Notes under the pieces: model-generated
The model's input: the letters and a program-made list of their open reading frames with translations, nothing else
Told to the model about the DNA's origin: nothing
The model's database searches: none
Translations under genes and position numbers: made by a program
Part shown: in pieces, positions 1-15,131 of the stretch
How positions within the stretch are numbered: position 1 is the stretch's first letter
How the letters are laid out: every line of letters starts with the position of its first letter
Assembly (NCBI RefSeq): GCF_964204865.1
Contig: NC_135251.1
Span: forward strand, 21,204,001-21,268,000
Source: Styela clava
Lineage: Eukaryota; Chordata; Ascidiacea; Stolidobranchia; Styelidae
DNA: 64,000 bases
Reading direction: 5' to 3'

Positions 1-3000
1 AGTGAATTCAATTGGGTTTCCTAATCTGAACAGGTGAATTATACATGTTATACCAAATCTAATAAGTCGCCTATGTATGCAGGTATACAGTTAGTACCTC
101 AGATAGCCTTTATTCACACATTTTTGTTATTGGAAAGGCACCACATTCGGAGGCGTAGCGTAAGTATCAAGAACCAATCATATTTGATCTCATTTATTCT
201 CTCATTTTTGTTCTCTCTATTTCTCTCTCTCTCTTTCTCTCTCTTCTATCAAAACATATAGTCGGTTTTTGCATCAATATTTCTTTTCTTATTGTTCCAT
301 TCCACATTCCAATAAACCACCTTGTTCCCTTCTATATATTGTCAACTGGTTTCTCAACGATCATATGACAATACGTTCCAATAAAAGCATGCGACCTATG
401 AACTCAGACTAAATATAATTCATATATGACAAAGCGTGTACTGAGAGGATTCACTTGTTTAGGAATTTTCTAATTGTTTTGAAACAATGGCTTTGCAAGG
501 ATGAATACTTTTGTTCATAAATCATTATCGGGTATAGGATATTTGATATTGCTGAAACGTGCCCTGTTTTGAAATAACGAAACTTAAAATATCAAAATAT
601 GTCAGTAAAATAAGATTGACTTTTTTTTAAACACACAAATAGGCATATCATAATCACAATTGTTGGCTAAATGCGAGCAAACATCCAAAACTGAACTAAA
701 AAAATCTGATTTAAAATGATAAAATTGACGCAAAATAGCAATTAGCGTACCTGGGATGATTTTTAGGAAATAGTACCTTGGTTCATGTAAACTTCTGAAC
801 CCGATACGAACCAAATCGGTCCCGAATTTCCGCTCCAAATTAATGATATTTTCTCCTTATCTATAAACCATGGTAATTGTTTCGCAAGTGCGTTTTAAAA
901 TCACAAAATTTTTTTTTTTTAAAAACATATCAAACTATCTATAATTCTATAGCATTCAATAGTGCAACACTGTCATATGTAAAAAGATATATTGTTTGCT
1001 TTGGAGTCGGAAATAGGAATAGAGACCGGCCATTCAAGCACATCTTTCGAAGGACTTTAGACATGTCACCATCACAAATAATCTAAAAAAAACTTTACTG
1101 ATGAATAAATGCACCATTACCTTTATAACCTACTTTTAAAGTAAATTGTGTTTTCATATAATCGGATTAATCTAAGTTCAGTTAACATAAATTTTGTCAA
1201 TTACAGGATATAGACTCTTGTACGGTTGTTGCAAGTCTGGGTCAGTTGGTTAGCAGGACAAGTACCGGTATCTGGAAACTTTATCTAGGACAATTGTTGC
1301 CTGGTTAGTTGTCTTTTCCGGAAGGTCGTTTGAAGCAACTCATCTATCCAAACATGCAATTCCATCTCGCCTTCATAAGCACTGCACGGAAAAAAGTCGA
1401 ACATGTGAGTTATCTCCGTAAATCACAACGTGTCCAAAATCAGTTGTTCGCACAAAAAGTTTTCTCACACCATGTTCTTTGTGCCAAGCTTCACACGATA
1501 TCAGTCTATGGTCGTTTTTAATAGAATTGCTGAAATTACTGATAAATAACAGGAAACTTTACTAAATGTCTCACAGTTCCATTGAGAGCATGTCATTATA
1601 TATTGCGGCCCTATATAGTTAAATAGGTGACAAATATGATTACGTCTACTATACTGTATAATATAAACGTACTACGTCAGGCATGCATATATTTATTTTG
1701 TATATTATTTATATTTATCTTTTGTTCTCTTTAATTTACGAGATTATAATGCCACTGTGATAAGTATATCAAATCAGATTATCTGGATATGTCAGATTTT
1801 GGAACATTCTTTGCGTCAATGACCACTTGAAGATCGACCAGCGTAAAACGACTTGCGTCAAACCGTCAAATTTGGCACAAAAATATAATGGAATGCAACT
1901 CAAGACTCTCGACATAATTTCATTAGGGCTGATAAAAATATTGCTGAAATTGAATTAACTTTTTTAACGCGTTTAATAGTTTTGGAAAGCACTCATCCAG
2001 TTGGTACCTATTGCTGACTCTAGCTTTTCAAATGGCGCACGAATCTACGTTTAAGTAAAGTTCTTCTGCTGAGATCAATTTATGTCGCTATGGATATAAT
2101 GAACCCCAAAAATTAAAATATGAAAATCTTGTCAGAATTGGGTTAAAATCTGTCGTATGCAACTTCTTGACTAAATAATGTTAAAGAGTGTACGTCAGAA
2201 AACATCTCAAGTACTTAAACAATCACACGTCAGAATCATCTTACGTGACAACTTGCTGTATTTAGTATGATATTATTTAACATAATAGGATTTGTTATGT
2301 ATACTAATATACAATATTTAAACGTGCCACTCAGACGATTGTACACAAAATTTAATTCTCATCTTCAATGTAATTTGTGACATTTTTGCGGCTTGGTCAA
2401 AAAATATGTAGATAAGTGATATTTGTTTGGGAAATGACATGCATTATGAGGTCATGAAAAGGGAGGAAACTGCAAATTTGTCTGCTTCTTTGAATACAAT
2501 TTCTCACTATTTTTTTTCCTTAAAGAAAAGTAGGTCATGAGCAATTAGTCACTAAAATAACAAATTAATTGAAAATATAACGATAACTTCCAGGCTCTGA
2601 ACAGGCTACAAATTCTTATACAACAAGATTTTGGGGATAGTTATAAAACGACAATGAACTACTATTTTTCTTTAAAATATATGCCGTGTATTTTCAATTC
2701 GTTGTCATGCCAACCTCTTCATTTGCTAGTTTGGAAAACAATAAATACGTTGTGGCAACAAAAATTTATAAAGCGTTTGAAAGTTGTTTTGACTTGATAT
2801 GAGTATCTGATTTATTTTCACAGACTTCGAACTAAAAAAAATAACGGAAACATTTGTAGTATATCATTATGATGAGATATATTTTAGCCGAGCCAAAAAT
2901 TACAGGAAAAATAATATTAATTTTACAACTTGAATTATTGTTTTTGTAGCATGTCGGTAGATCACAGATCATAAACATGAAATAGTTTATTTGAAAACCT

Positions 3001-3628
3001 TGAAATCCATGACAACGACGTAATGACGTGAAAATTAAAGTGTTTGCCACGCAGACGCACCCTGTTGCGTAAGCACGTCGAGCGTGGGTTTTGAGTGTTG
3101 ACGGAATTTCGTCGATAATAAACGACAGAAAATTAGATGCCAATTAGGTAATATTTTCAAAATGTAACGAAGTGGACGCTAATTCGAACCAGCAAATTCA
3201 ACAAAGGAATGTTTTGATCTAGTTATATAGTTGTCACATAAAAGTGAATTCAGCACTGCTATAATCTGCAGAAAATATCTGACCACATTTAGAAAATGGA
3301 ATCTACAGAAAAATCGTCACAAAAAATTACATTAACGTCATTTTGAGCATTTAATATCCTAAAATAAAAATATTTTTGACACAAAATTGATAACATATCT
3401 AAATGAAATCAGGCTTTGACGCCCATTCAACATGTTTATTAAATCTGTGACGTATTACATTAAATATTGTTATCTTATCGAATCAAAATTAAATTCAGTC
3501 CATAAAAGGAATCTAATTACGAAAGCGCAATAAATAAATTTGAATATAATTTTTGACAAATGATAAACAGGAGATCAATGCTCAAAATACGAACATGAAG
3601 GTCGCACATCGGTGCCAGTTTGACAAGG
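1..3628. other. No recognised gene
   Basis: AT-rich sequence with only short, unremarkable open frames. Apart from the pyrimidine run at 181-250 nothing is supported. Confidence 0.5.
181..250. repeat. TCTCTC pyrimidine-rich simple repeat
   Basis: A run of T and C with repeated TCTCTC units. The small open frame over it is low-complexity and not a gene. Confidence 0.8.
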
Positions 3629-3636
3629 CATTAGAG

Positions 3637-4005
3637 AAGGTGTGTGCAACCTACGACCCATGGGCCAAATGTGGCCCGCACGGGAAAATTGTGCGGCCCG
3701 CGGAGAGGTGCTAATTTTGAATGGTGTGCAGTCCGCGAAACGAGTTTTTATTTTAGTTTAATAATCTGGAACGTGTAAGTAATTCCAATTCCTTCGCGTT
3801 GCAAAGCCAATACCTGAGTTCAATTTATGTATATGACGTTACAATGCCCGAGGCAAGCTTGTGCGAAGTGAACAACGCATGTCATATGATCAATACCCAA
3901 AATTTATGTGCATGCAACCACTAGAAAGCCTATGTTATTTAAGGTGCGGCTCACTGTTTCACCCAGTTTGATCTGACCCTCCTGTATTAAAATTGCACAC
4001 CCCTG
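3637..4005. mobile_element. hAT-type MITE, copy 1
   Basis: This 369-bp copy of the 21185 element is flanked by 8-bp duplications CATTAGAG (3629-3636) and CATCAGAG (4006-4013), one mismatch. The right terminus TTGCACACCCCTG is well kept; the left one (AAGGTGTGTGCAACC) has two changes. It lies in the gene-poor left arm. Confidence 0.85.
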
Positions 4006-4013
4006 CATCAGAG

Positions 4014-7000
4014 CACCGAGTCTGAAAATACTAAATGAAAAAATTGTTCCATTTAATTAAAATAAAATAGCAAAGTGTTTGGCAAAATAACGTGTATAAT
4101 GGATTGAAATACAAAAAATGTTATAGCTCCTTATTGCAACATTTTGTATCGTCAATTGCTGAAAATTTCATATCGATTGGTCAATTAGTTGTGGGAGGAA
4201 AAATTCTTTACAACATTAATAACAAGATGTTAGATGGACTTAACAAGATAACAAGATTTAGCAAGACAATCTATGAAATCCATGACTACATGAAACAACA
4301 TTTTGACAATTCATCTTCGAAACTCTATGAAGTGGCATCCTATTTTAATAAAGGTCGAAATCATCCAATTTTATAGATCTCGGTTACCTATATAAATTGA
4401 TTTCTAAAATATGCGAAAATTTCACGAGCTTTGAGCGCTGTGTTGACCTAAAATGAAATCAGCGCTCCCTGGAGCATGTCATTTGAGTTGATGTATTGGC
4501 CACAGCAAGTTTGTTTGAATCACGTTTTCACGGTAATAAAGTACATGAATCATTTCTATCAATAAACTCAGATTTTGAGGTAAACGTTATTTAAATTTTG
4601 TTCATTGTAATCCGATTAAGCATTGTAATAAATTTTTTCAAAATAATTTACGGAATTATTCGGTTTAACCTATCAGGTTTCGTGGGCGGTTTCAACGTTT
4701 TTGGCCCACAAAGATATGTTGAGTTGTGTCATTTACGGAGGACTGACGTCACTGTGATGCATCATATTCGCAGAGTTGAAAGTTAATACCATTTCAAGTT
4801 ATACCAAATTTCATTATAATTCAGATGCGGTCAAGTCGTACGACTGTAGAAAACAACAATAACAACAACGGTATTCATGACTTCGTGACCAATTAGAAAG
4901 AATGAATACAAAGCGCAAATCGTTCGAATATTTGAAACCTACCAACAACATGACTTTTGTGACAATTGTGATAAAAGAACTAACAGTGATATGACACTTT
5001 ACTTGATGATTCTACCAGCTAATTTTTCACCGTTTTCTAGCAAAAAGAACTCAAACGAATAGAACTCTCCTTTTTATTTGTATCAATCCAGGTTGCATTT
5101 AACTTCCACGTCAAACCTTTTCAACTAGTCGATAGAAGTCGACATGCACCCTACCATATGGATTCTGCTATCGTATAAAAAATATTATGTATTTGTTGAA
5201 TTTATGTAATAAGGTTGTAGTATTAACAAAAAATCTCTGCAGTTGCGAATCCCTATCCAGTGTATTGATGAATCTAAATCACGGGGATTAAAAATATAAT
5301 TTATTACTGATAACGATTTTTTCTTCATACTATATTCTTGTAATCCTGACCAAAACCATGTTCAAGTTTATACGAAGATTGTAGTCAATAAATCAGATTT
5401 GCAAGTGGTTTTGTTTTTCAGAAAAGTATCGTATCGTAGTAGAATGCATTTATACTATAGCTTCAGCAACAATGATAAATCCCTCATTGTAGATTCTGCG
5501 GATACTACTCGTTGCATGGGGTAGCTAACTTTTTCAAAACACCATCATACTTCGTGTTTTTGTAATTTAACAAAGACCTATTATGCATTGTGACGCATAT
5601 TGAAGATCATGTTCAATGTTTACAGCGTAACGATTTCACGCAAAACCGCAGTACTTAGCTCTTATTGCGTCTTTTTGAGTTGTCAATAAGTTTTGTTTGA
5701 TTCCTCGAAATTTGATGCAGGCTTGGATGTAATGACGGAGCATTAATAATGTTTTTTTTTTCTTAGTGAAAACATGATTGGATGAGGCATAAAGGAAGTA
5801 GTTGATACAAATAAGTTGAGAAGAAGAAAAAGAGGGAGAAGCTCATGTACACAAAAAAACGAGAGACAAAAAAGTGAGACTTAGAATGAAAACAAGAATA
5901 ATACGAGAGAGGCGAAGTCAATTTCAGGTCACAATCAATCGACGATGAACGGGTTCCGTCTCGCCAGCCGTCTGAATTTTCTGTGGTCTTCAGACCTATT
6001 TGTCTACGTCTACGCTGACTTTATCGGACAGAAAATCTGCTTTCTTGAAAAACCCTATATCACCTCTTAAGCCTAACAAGTGATAAATTTTGTGGCGAAA
6101 TTACATGTTTTCAAACTTTGCATGTAAAATATTTACTGAGCCTAGTTAGGATAGTTGCAGAAGCATAAAAATGCTTCAATTACAGAAGCATTACCAATAC
6201 GATTATAAATTATAGTTATTGAATAGGAATAAAAGAATGTTCAATGTGATATATTGCTTTACAAATAAAACAAATTCAAATCAAAGTTTTTGGTACTATT
6301 CTATTATTTATCGCCTCTTCACTCATTTTTTATTCAATATACCCCCAAATTTCTGCTCTGTAAGGTTGGGATAAGATTATCGCCATCTTTTACCTAACCC
6401 CATTTAAAAAGAATCAAAGAAATGGACCATAAGAGTAGTAGTTGGAGTTATAGCATGATAATGCCTAGTTTTTTTTTGCTCAGAAATCAAAATGCCAAGA
6501 AGTTGTGAACATGATCATTCCTACTAATAATACCTGATTATGTAAGAAGTTCTAAAAACTACAGGTTTATTTTGTGAAGCTGTATCACTTGTAAATATAT
6601 ACAAACAGTGGTCACCACGTCTCATACCTAATAGTTACCGAACGTCACTAAGACGTGCCTCAATCCTATAGCGCGTTAACTTGAGCTTGTAAACAGTCAA
6701 GATAACATCTCAGACACAATGAAAGCCATAGTTTTATGTCTAACTAAACGCATCCGCCTTTTTGTTCCAAAATTGTAAGTTTTTGCATAAATCACCAAAA
6801 TCCAAATCTTGAACTTCGAAATATTGGCACGATTTTTCAAGTGTGAAATATTGATATTACAAACTTTTAAACTAAGGCATATACCGATCCCATGCTTGAA
6901 AAATTATGGTTCAAATAACCGGATTAACCTACTCCGGATAACCGTATCTTAGACATGATCTTGTTGTCTGCCCGCAGGACTAATATTATCTCTTTATACT

Positions 7001-10000
7001 TGCAGCGGAAACAGTCGTTTAATGCGCAAATAATAACCGCGGAATTTGTAAGCTGGCGATATTGCCGCCTGTGTTAAGAGTCTTGAATTGCTACTTGCAA
7101 GTTTCTGTTGATAATTAAACGTCAAATACGCGAGCTATTTTTTCTCGCTTTTGTCAGAAAATGAATGGATTAAATTATCTTAAAAATGACACGGAAAAAA
7201 AAATGCCGATGCTTGACGAATATTTGACTTGAAATATACAGCTTCTGGAGATCAACCCATATTCATATCGTGTATTTTTTATATCTTTGAGTAGTAAAAC
7301 GTAATAGGGGATTTATTTTTATATTCAAGTGTTTATGCAATGTTTGATTATGAAAAATCTCGAGTCCCCTCGAGTGATACAGTCAGTCAAGAATGCGTTT
7401 TTACAGCCAACAGCCTGAGCGACGGTACGTTGATAGATATATACAATAGCAAAAACAACCCAATTTCACACAACAGATAAATTGGTAATATGATACGTAT
7501 AAATACGTTTACTAAACTACAAAAGCACTTTCAATATAAATATAATCTGAAGATTATGTACCAAGTATTTTCCAGATCAGAGGGCACTATAGTAATTTTT
7601 TCCATTTTTGGGTACTGAGAATTTGAAATCAATCGATATGTTAGCTGTGGAATAAGGCGATATTTTCATAACAACAAAAACAACAACAGCAACAACCCCA
7701 TTTAGATAACAACAACAATACCAATTTTGCAAAACAATCCATTAGTCCAATTCGTGTCCAAAAATACAACAAATCACTTTCTGCATAAATATAACGTAAT
7801 GTATCGTACCAAAAAGAGCAATATTTTATGACGAAAAAAGAACATTATCTCAAATGTTTTAGAATACCTAGAAAATACAGTTTAATCCTTTAATTAAAAA
7901 GCAACGCATGACATGAATTTATTCATTTGTCGAGAAAACATGTGCATACAATACCGTACAAAATATACACAAAAAAGGTCCCGGTTATATAAACAATGCT
8001 TATATTATTAAAACATGGTTTAGCAAATTAGTAGAAAACCAAAACAATTGAATTTAATGAATCTAATAGGACAAGTAAGGCATATAGATGAATTGTTACT
8101 AAAAGGTCCCTATATTTATGGTCCCATGCTTGTTGGGTGATGAAAATAAAATCGATTTCTGCTCTGAAACGAAAAAAAGATCGTTTAGTTACGCATTCTG
8201 CAGAGGACAATAACTCCATTGTTTTGGCTCACCAGACCCAACGAACTCATTGTTTCAGATCATTGTTTAAAGCAGTCGTTGCCATGGAAACCATTTCGAG
8301 TTGTAAACATTTTTTTTCTTAAAACTGAACAGAATTAGGCATTTACAAAACGAGAGAGCCCAAAAGAGATCAGGTTACTTTTAAGGGTCAAGGAACATGC
8401 GTCACTAAACCACGTGACCCGGAAACCAATAAGTCCACTAAACCTGAAAATGCAAAGATCAAAGGGTGTTTACATTTCGGCCCTCATAGGGAAATAGGAC
8501 AAAATTTTTAAAAACTTTTTAGGGGTATGATTTGAAACAACCACTATGGTGGTTTACTATGTATAAACCCCTCCATGATTTCACACAATACGGGGGTAAA
8601 TACTGTTGGGTTAAGCCCACTTTGCGGTTCTGAGTTTCCAGAACAAAACATAGGTATCATTAAGTTACTGCCAATGTTCCGCAAGAAGAATTTTTACCTT
8701 TATTCTGGAATTTTCGAAAATATTCTAAGCTAAAAATAGACCTATGCATAATGCGACAAAAATGACAACTCAGTCACAGCGGCATCAACGTAAACCAACA
8801 CTAAACGTTCGTGATTCCTTAGCTTCCGACCTGAAAAGCCTCGATGATAATATTTAAATAGAGTCTCACATTGCCTATACCATCCCGCGTAAAAGTGGTT
8901 TACAGATATCCCAAACTTTGGTAAATCTGATTTATATAAATCTGATACACATTCCGTGTATTTTTTGATGCCAATCTATATATGTTGAAAACAAACAAAT
9001 GACGCTCATTTGGTTTTGTAAGTGATCGATAATAATCAAGATTCGTGTGAACATGATCTATGTGTCACGTCCATATAAACGAAGTTGAAATGTTACGTAG
9101 AGTCTTATCTGGCAACCTTCAATGGTTACCATACCCAGGTCATGTACGCGCTCTTCCGGGAATATGGTGTTTGTGTCAAAACTGTAACATTCACCTTGTG
9201 TAATGTGTAATCAATCATATTTAAGACGAAAAATTGAAAAAATGTTATCGCTACTTTCGACAAATATTCGAATTTATTGTTAAAATTTGTGACCACCAAC
9301 AAAATCTTTTTGGATATCATGTATATATACAACAAATCCGTTGAAAAGCAATTAATATTATTTCAAATATAATTAAAAATTACGGTATAAATATATGCAG
9401 TCAGTCTTTAAACAGGTTTTTTGTTCATTGATATTTTTTCCTAAATTACTACAAAAATTAGATTTAGATAAAAAAACAGAAAAAGGATATTTCTCAATGA
9501 ATAAAGTGCTTTATTATTTTATCTCATATTAAAACGACATGATTAATGATTATCTGGTAGAAATAAATTTCGCCTTACGGTAAGAATATTTTGTAAAAAA
9601 ATAGAATTCCAAATCAAAGTAAAAATTGTGATCTTTATGAAGATAATTTTGTTATCCATTAAGATCAAATTAGCTAGAAAGCGTGAAAGTATACAAAACA
9701 ATAATAATTTACTTTTTTTATAATTTCAATAATATGCATTGAAATATTCGTAAAATTTAAAAAATTTATATTTTTGCTAAAAAATGTTTTCACCAACTAA
9801 TTTGGTATTGCCGAGTCGCAGCTGTTTATGACTCACGTGTTATCCACACAAATCTTATCATATATGATAAATCAGTTGAGTTGATAAATTAGCTTGGTCT
9901 TCGATGGGCCGTGATTTTTTTTTTTTTCATATTTGATCATACTATAAAAAATGATATTTTATAACAAATAATGTCTTCCTAATTTGGGAGTGCTGAATTT

Positions 10001-13000
10001 AGGCGTGAACTAATTAACTTCGTCGCAAATCGTTAAAATCAAATTATCGGCAAATTTATCATCATTAATAATATTAAATTTTTTCAAATATTTTATATCA
10101 TATCGAATAATTATTATTTTCCCGTATTTACCTTAAAAGTTCATCGGTTAATTTGAAAAAAAATAAACGCGTGGCCATATGTGCCTATTAAACGCAGTCT
10201 GTTAGGAGCCTGTAAATGTGAAATGATTGATAGTAATCTAGTCGCAACGGATATATGGGACATTTTTTCAAGTACTTTTGCCGACAAACATGGTGGTCCG
10301 CTTTGGAATTGACCGTTTGACCGACCCATAATTAAAACAATATCTATGTCGACTTGGCGAAGTCTGGAGAGATCTTCTAGGTTTCTCAGAAATACTACAC
10401 TTTCATCGGGGACTTCTGAGCGTAGAAACCGATAACCAAACGAAAAGCAAGTCGATTTACATTAGCAACAATATATACCCATATAAAGGGTCTAATTAAA
10501 AAATGAAATTGTTTTTGACATTCATTATGTTTGTTTGATGCTTGATCAAAGGGGCTGAAACGCTACAATTTTGATTATGTAATTATTAGAAAAACACGAA
10601 ATTATGGAAATTCTGCCATTATCTATTCAACGGGATTTTGTAAAGGATGCACAATCTCGACAATATTTATGAAATAACGTTGTCGCGAATATTTAACTGT
10701 TTTTTCTTCTTTCTATATATATCGAAACTTATAAATTTCATTGCACTAACTAGCCAACGACGGGAATGACCGTAGAGGGAATCTCAACAAGTATTTGATT
10801 TCGTTTAACTGTTTGAAGTCGAAACTACACCAGGCGTATATAATCCAATTAACCTTGCTGCTGATCAGAGGTAAACCCCGGCTCAGCATACTTATAATGT
10901 TTTAGAGCTTAACCTTGGTATTTTGTGGTTTTTAGTCCACTTCTCTGGTTTATGTGCTCATTAATCGTGGTTCTGCGAAAAACTGCAGCTTTATTTGACG
11001 AATTATCTGTAGCGCATGCGTGATGAAGTATGTGATGGAATATCAAAACTGCCGACTACTACTAATACAAGATAACAGGATTTTGTGTCGTTGTCATGGA
11101 GATCGACCACAAAATTGCAAAGTTGTGGTAAAAAATGCTGAACAATCCAACATAGCAACATTTCATTACGGTGAGTCGGCAAACAAATTCTACAACCTAA
11201 CAATATACTTTCAAGCTTAATTGACAAAACATATATATGCGAACATTCCTTGCATTGTCGGTATCTATGCTGCAGGAGTGAAAACACAAGCAGTTTAAAC
11301 CAAAAAATGCAATTATAAATAAAGTATACCCAATACCCTTGGAGCCGAAACAAATTAGATTGAGCACACGTGAGAGCGTGCAGTCAAACAGGCAGAAAAG
11401 GAAGAAAATATAGATTTATAGATTCTTGTCGTTTGAATGGCTTACACAGCAGAGAATGTCAGCTCTCACATATAAGCAGCAGGCACAAATCCACAAAAAT
11501 CGTCCTCAATCATACTGCATTACTGGTTAGTTCCTCAGCAGATCAATTCGGCACGGAACAGAATATACAGTGTGCTCATTCGTGGCAATACATTTTTAGA
11601 GCTTTGAGTAACGTTTATTTCATTATACGTACTTATTGAGGGTTGAACATAGAATTTGGATTGCTCTAAGTTTACCAATTTATCAATGATGGAGAATTGA
11701 ATATCCAACGTTCGTCAGAAAACAAGTGGAACACATGAGACGGTTTTTGTTTATTTTTCCAAACTACTCAAGTGGCAGCTGGGAACGCAATTGGTGTCAA
11801 TTATCACCGCTTTGTTTTGTGAATATCACTAGAAGATGCCTCGATAAAATAGACCAATCAGCTAAAGAAAACATGAACGCGTATACTTATAGGTGTCCAA
11901 CTATCTTTGTTTGATAAGAGAAGACCTAATGAATATCACCAAGTAATCAAATAAGTCAATTTTCGAAACGTGAAATAGCGTACTTCGGTACTTGAATGTA
12001 TTATCAGTACGCATTATCAAAAAACATAGTTGACTTTAGTCGATCCTAAAGGGATAGCAGACAAGCAAGCTGAACACCCTAGCCTAATAGATCAATATTT
12101 TATAAATTGATCATTGTATTATTACTACAACATCTTATTCTCAGATTTCATAAATTCCGTCATAAATTTGCTGAATAGCAGATATTTCGAGTGGTAAACC
12201 TTGTATAAACGTCTTGGATGATTTGAATTTTTTGCACCTGCGTAATGAAAACTTCAGATAGGTGGTTTATTTCTCGAGTAGACGAGTAATGTGAGAACAG
12301 AGGCTCAAGGGGTTCAAGTGTCGAATAAATTACTCGATTCAATTCTTCACAACTGACTGAATCTTGCTTATTGCATGATTTAATTTTGCAGCAGTAACAA
12401 TGAACGGATTGTTGTTCGTGCTAGGGGCATGTGTTTAAACATTACTGCTCTTTGCAGAATCCGCTTACTTCTACTTTAGACTCAGATATTCACTGCATGG
12501 TAAAGACTAATACATTGATTTTTAGAAAATAACAATTTACTTCTGTTTATGATAATATCTCTGACTATATACAGCTAATTTTACGCCAATCAATCACACT
12601 TTGTACCCACCGGCAGCCAGCTAGCCCTTACGGCATTGGGCCTTTTGGCACAAAGGGCTAATTAGGTACGTGTAAGAGGCATTAATCTGCATCGTAATGA
12701 ATGTTCATCCAGACTTGATATAGCCTATCTCCATAAGTTAGGGAGTCCACGGCCATAATCTGGTCTTTAACGATTATACTATCGTCATCTGCGTAGGCTA
12801 TAGTTATTATTTGAACAAGTCAACGAAGACTCCGTGTTGATATATATATATACATTGGCTATAGTATGAAATTTATCTGTGTATGCTAAGATAAGCAACA
12901 TGTGTGACGAATACGGTATGTTATGTACCATTTCATTACAGCTCGATTTTTCTAGAATTAGAAAAATAATAAAACCAAACAAAACTGACATTATTGTTAC

Positions 13001-13462
13001 TTTGCCTGTAATTGGTGACATAGTTCAACCTCTTTCCATGGGGGGCAAACAACAAAAAAATTAATTGATGTATTGTAACCTTTACCGACACAGTCCCGAT
13101 CGCACAGTTCAAAGTTCCATTTCCTCGCAATACTAATCTCAAACGGAAAGGGAAAAGTTCGTCAACAGGATTTGCTACAAGTGGTGGGGGCGATATATGA
13201 CCCCAGGATTCCTTTCTCCATGTTTCTTATCGAACTACTCTATTTCTAATTGGAGAAGGATTGAGTTACAAATAAGTTCTAATTTGAATGTATCCGAATT
13301 GAGGATAAGCTAATATAACAGTCCGGCAGAATCGCGCCTTAACATTGTTTTGGGACATAACGTTTTTTTTTATTGTTTAGATATAATGTATATGACATAT
13401 ATAATGATACCCAGGTGGATGTGGAGTATATAATGTTGAGCAATTTTTTTTAAGTGGATTTA
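4014..13462. other. No recognised gene; one weak open frame at 4092-4376
   Basis: The only frame that draws the eye is 4092-4376 (+), ending VASYFNKGRNHPIL; it lacks an ATG at its start and resembles nothing I know. ACAAC-rich simple repeats lie near 4852 and 7670. A few short poly-T and poly-A runs occur. The rest is AT-rich with no signal I can support. Confidence 0.4.
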
Positions 13463-13552
13463 AAGTATCCGGTCCAAGATGACGCACATCCTGAACCCTA
13501 ACCTGGTAAACATACAATGTTCAGGCTGTGCGCCATCTTGGTACGAATACTT
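13463..13552. repeat. Foldback palindrome, copy 1
   Basis: CCAAGATGACGCACATCCTGA and its continuation pair with the downstream GTTCAGGCTGTGCGCCATCTT at 21 of 23 positions around a loop of about 22 bases. Pairing extends outward to GTATCC/GAATAC. The arms are shared with the palindrome at 15457. Confidence 0.75.
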
Positions 13553-14795
13553 CAGGAGCGCCTTTTTGTTAAAAACAATTATTTCATAACTACATGGTTT
13601 AGTTTTGCATACATAGTAACATTGAATCTCCTTACAATGTCAGAAATTCAATTTTAGTAGAATAAATGGTAGTTTATTTCACTAATACAAGCCAAGATCC
13701 ATCGACAGCATCTAGCCACTTTCTATTGCGCTCTTCAAACTACATTTGCGTTGCCGCGCGCATTTCGTTTTCCTAGTTTAAGCTTAGGAACTTGGGAAAT
13801 ATTTTATTAGTTGAATTGGATTGGAATATTTGACCTCGTCTTTCACTCCGAACAACGCCATGTAAAACCATCCACTGGTATCTAAAGATGTGTAACGTGT
13901 TTTCTTTTGGAAGAACCGCAAAATTAACATACCCTTGTGGAGATAGAAGGTAGGCGTATGCGAAACCGAGATGTGCACCTGTTATGCCAACATAGTTGAG
14001 TCAAACGTTTTGAATACTAGTACATCACACACATTTTCCTGCGTGCTTCGGTTGTACGTAGTAAGGCGCACCTTTTTGCGCACATGCATCAAATTCCACT
14101 TGATTATTGAGCTATAGGTTTTTGACGAGCTTTTGTGTATGATTTCATTCCATGGAATTTGTATGCTGTTCTAAAGAACACTAGTTTCAGCTTTTTTATT
14201 CATTCAAACCGCGTGTTGAAAGTAAGTTTTGTAATATTGCGTGTTGGTTTCCAACATCCTTAAATCGGTGATGCCAGCAAATCTTTAATACAGAAAGATC
14301 AGTAACATCTGCAATAAAAACAGCAGTACCCACTCAAATGACAGCTGGGGGATGGATACTCTTAGTATCTGCTCCATCGCGTGCCTCTTACAGCCTTACC
14401 AGTTTACATGAGTGCCAATTGGTATCTAAGCTCAGCCAGAGACAAAAAGTTTCGGACTGCAGTTGGCGTGACGAAATGTTTTTAAATATATATTCTACAA
14501 TAAGATTATTTGATTGCATACTACTGAAAGTTCCGCCTTATATGTCTTTTCCCATTGCACTATTCCTTTACTGTTATTCGATAATATGACGCTCATCTGA
14601 CATAGTTCTTAAAGTGTGCAGATGGGTATAATCTTTTCCACGCTGTTCAGATGGGAATGCGCGATTATATATAAGAATTGCTAATATTGGTTTGCAATGC
14701 AATGAAATCCCATCTTGGCATTTCTGCCTCTCGCAATTGCTGCGTATAGTTATCGGGGAGGGTTCTGTGGCGTGGTTATCAAATGAAAAAAAAAC

Positions 14796-15131
14796 ATGGG
14801 AGTATTTTTTCTACTTCTCTACTATTATCAAACCTTGACATTTTGTAAAAACTTTTTTCCATGCAACCATTTTTTAAAACATCCCCAACAACCACAATTA
14901 ATTCTGTTATTAAACTTCCGAAACAAACACATAAAATCATCAACAGATGCATATCACCAAGTAGATATTGCTGAATTGATCTTTATTTTACCAGATGGAA
15001 ATGCGATTATTATGTATTCTTATAGAAAAGATGAAGCAAAAGTGTTGAGATTCTTTGGTAGTTTGAAAAGCATTGGCATGGAACACAAGAATGAACTACA
15101 TTCTTTCCCAGGGATATACTATAAAATGTAG
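14796..15131 (+). other. Open frame of 111 codons, possible exon or relic
   Basis: The second half, from about 14940, reads like protein (DAYHQVDIAELIFILPDGNA, later FFGSLKSIGMEHKNE) and follows an acceptor-like ATCAACAG. The first half is low-complexity. No neighbouring exon was found and I recognise no family. Confidence 0.2.

Noticed and set aside
1225..1300. A tRNA-like A box (GGGTCAGTTGGTTAGCAGG)
   Set aside because: No B box follows and no cloverleaf can be drawn, so neither a tRNA gene nor a SINE head is supported.
4092..4376. A 94-codon frame ending KGRNHPIL as a gene
   Set aside because: It starts from GTG rather than ATG, is very AT-rich and stands alone, so it is mentioned only as a weak open frame.
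10141..10329. Minus-strand 62-codon frame with QSGPPCLSAKVLEKM
   Set aside because: No ATG-supported model, no flanking exons and no known family; kept out for lack of support.
12615..12665. A short inverted repeat, TAGCCCTT...AAGGGCTA, that could be a hairpin
   Set aside because: The arms are only 8 bases and the sequence is not repeated elsewhere; chance is sufficient.
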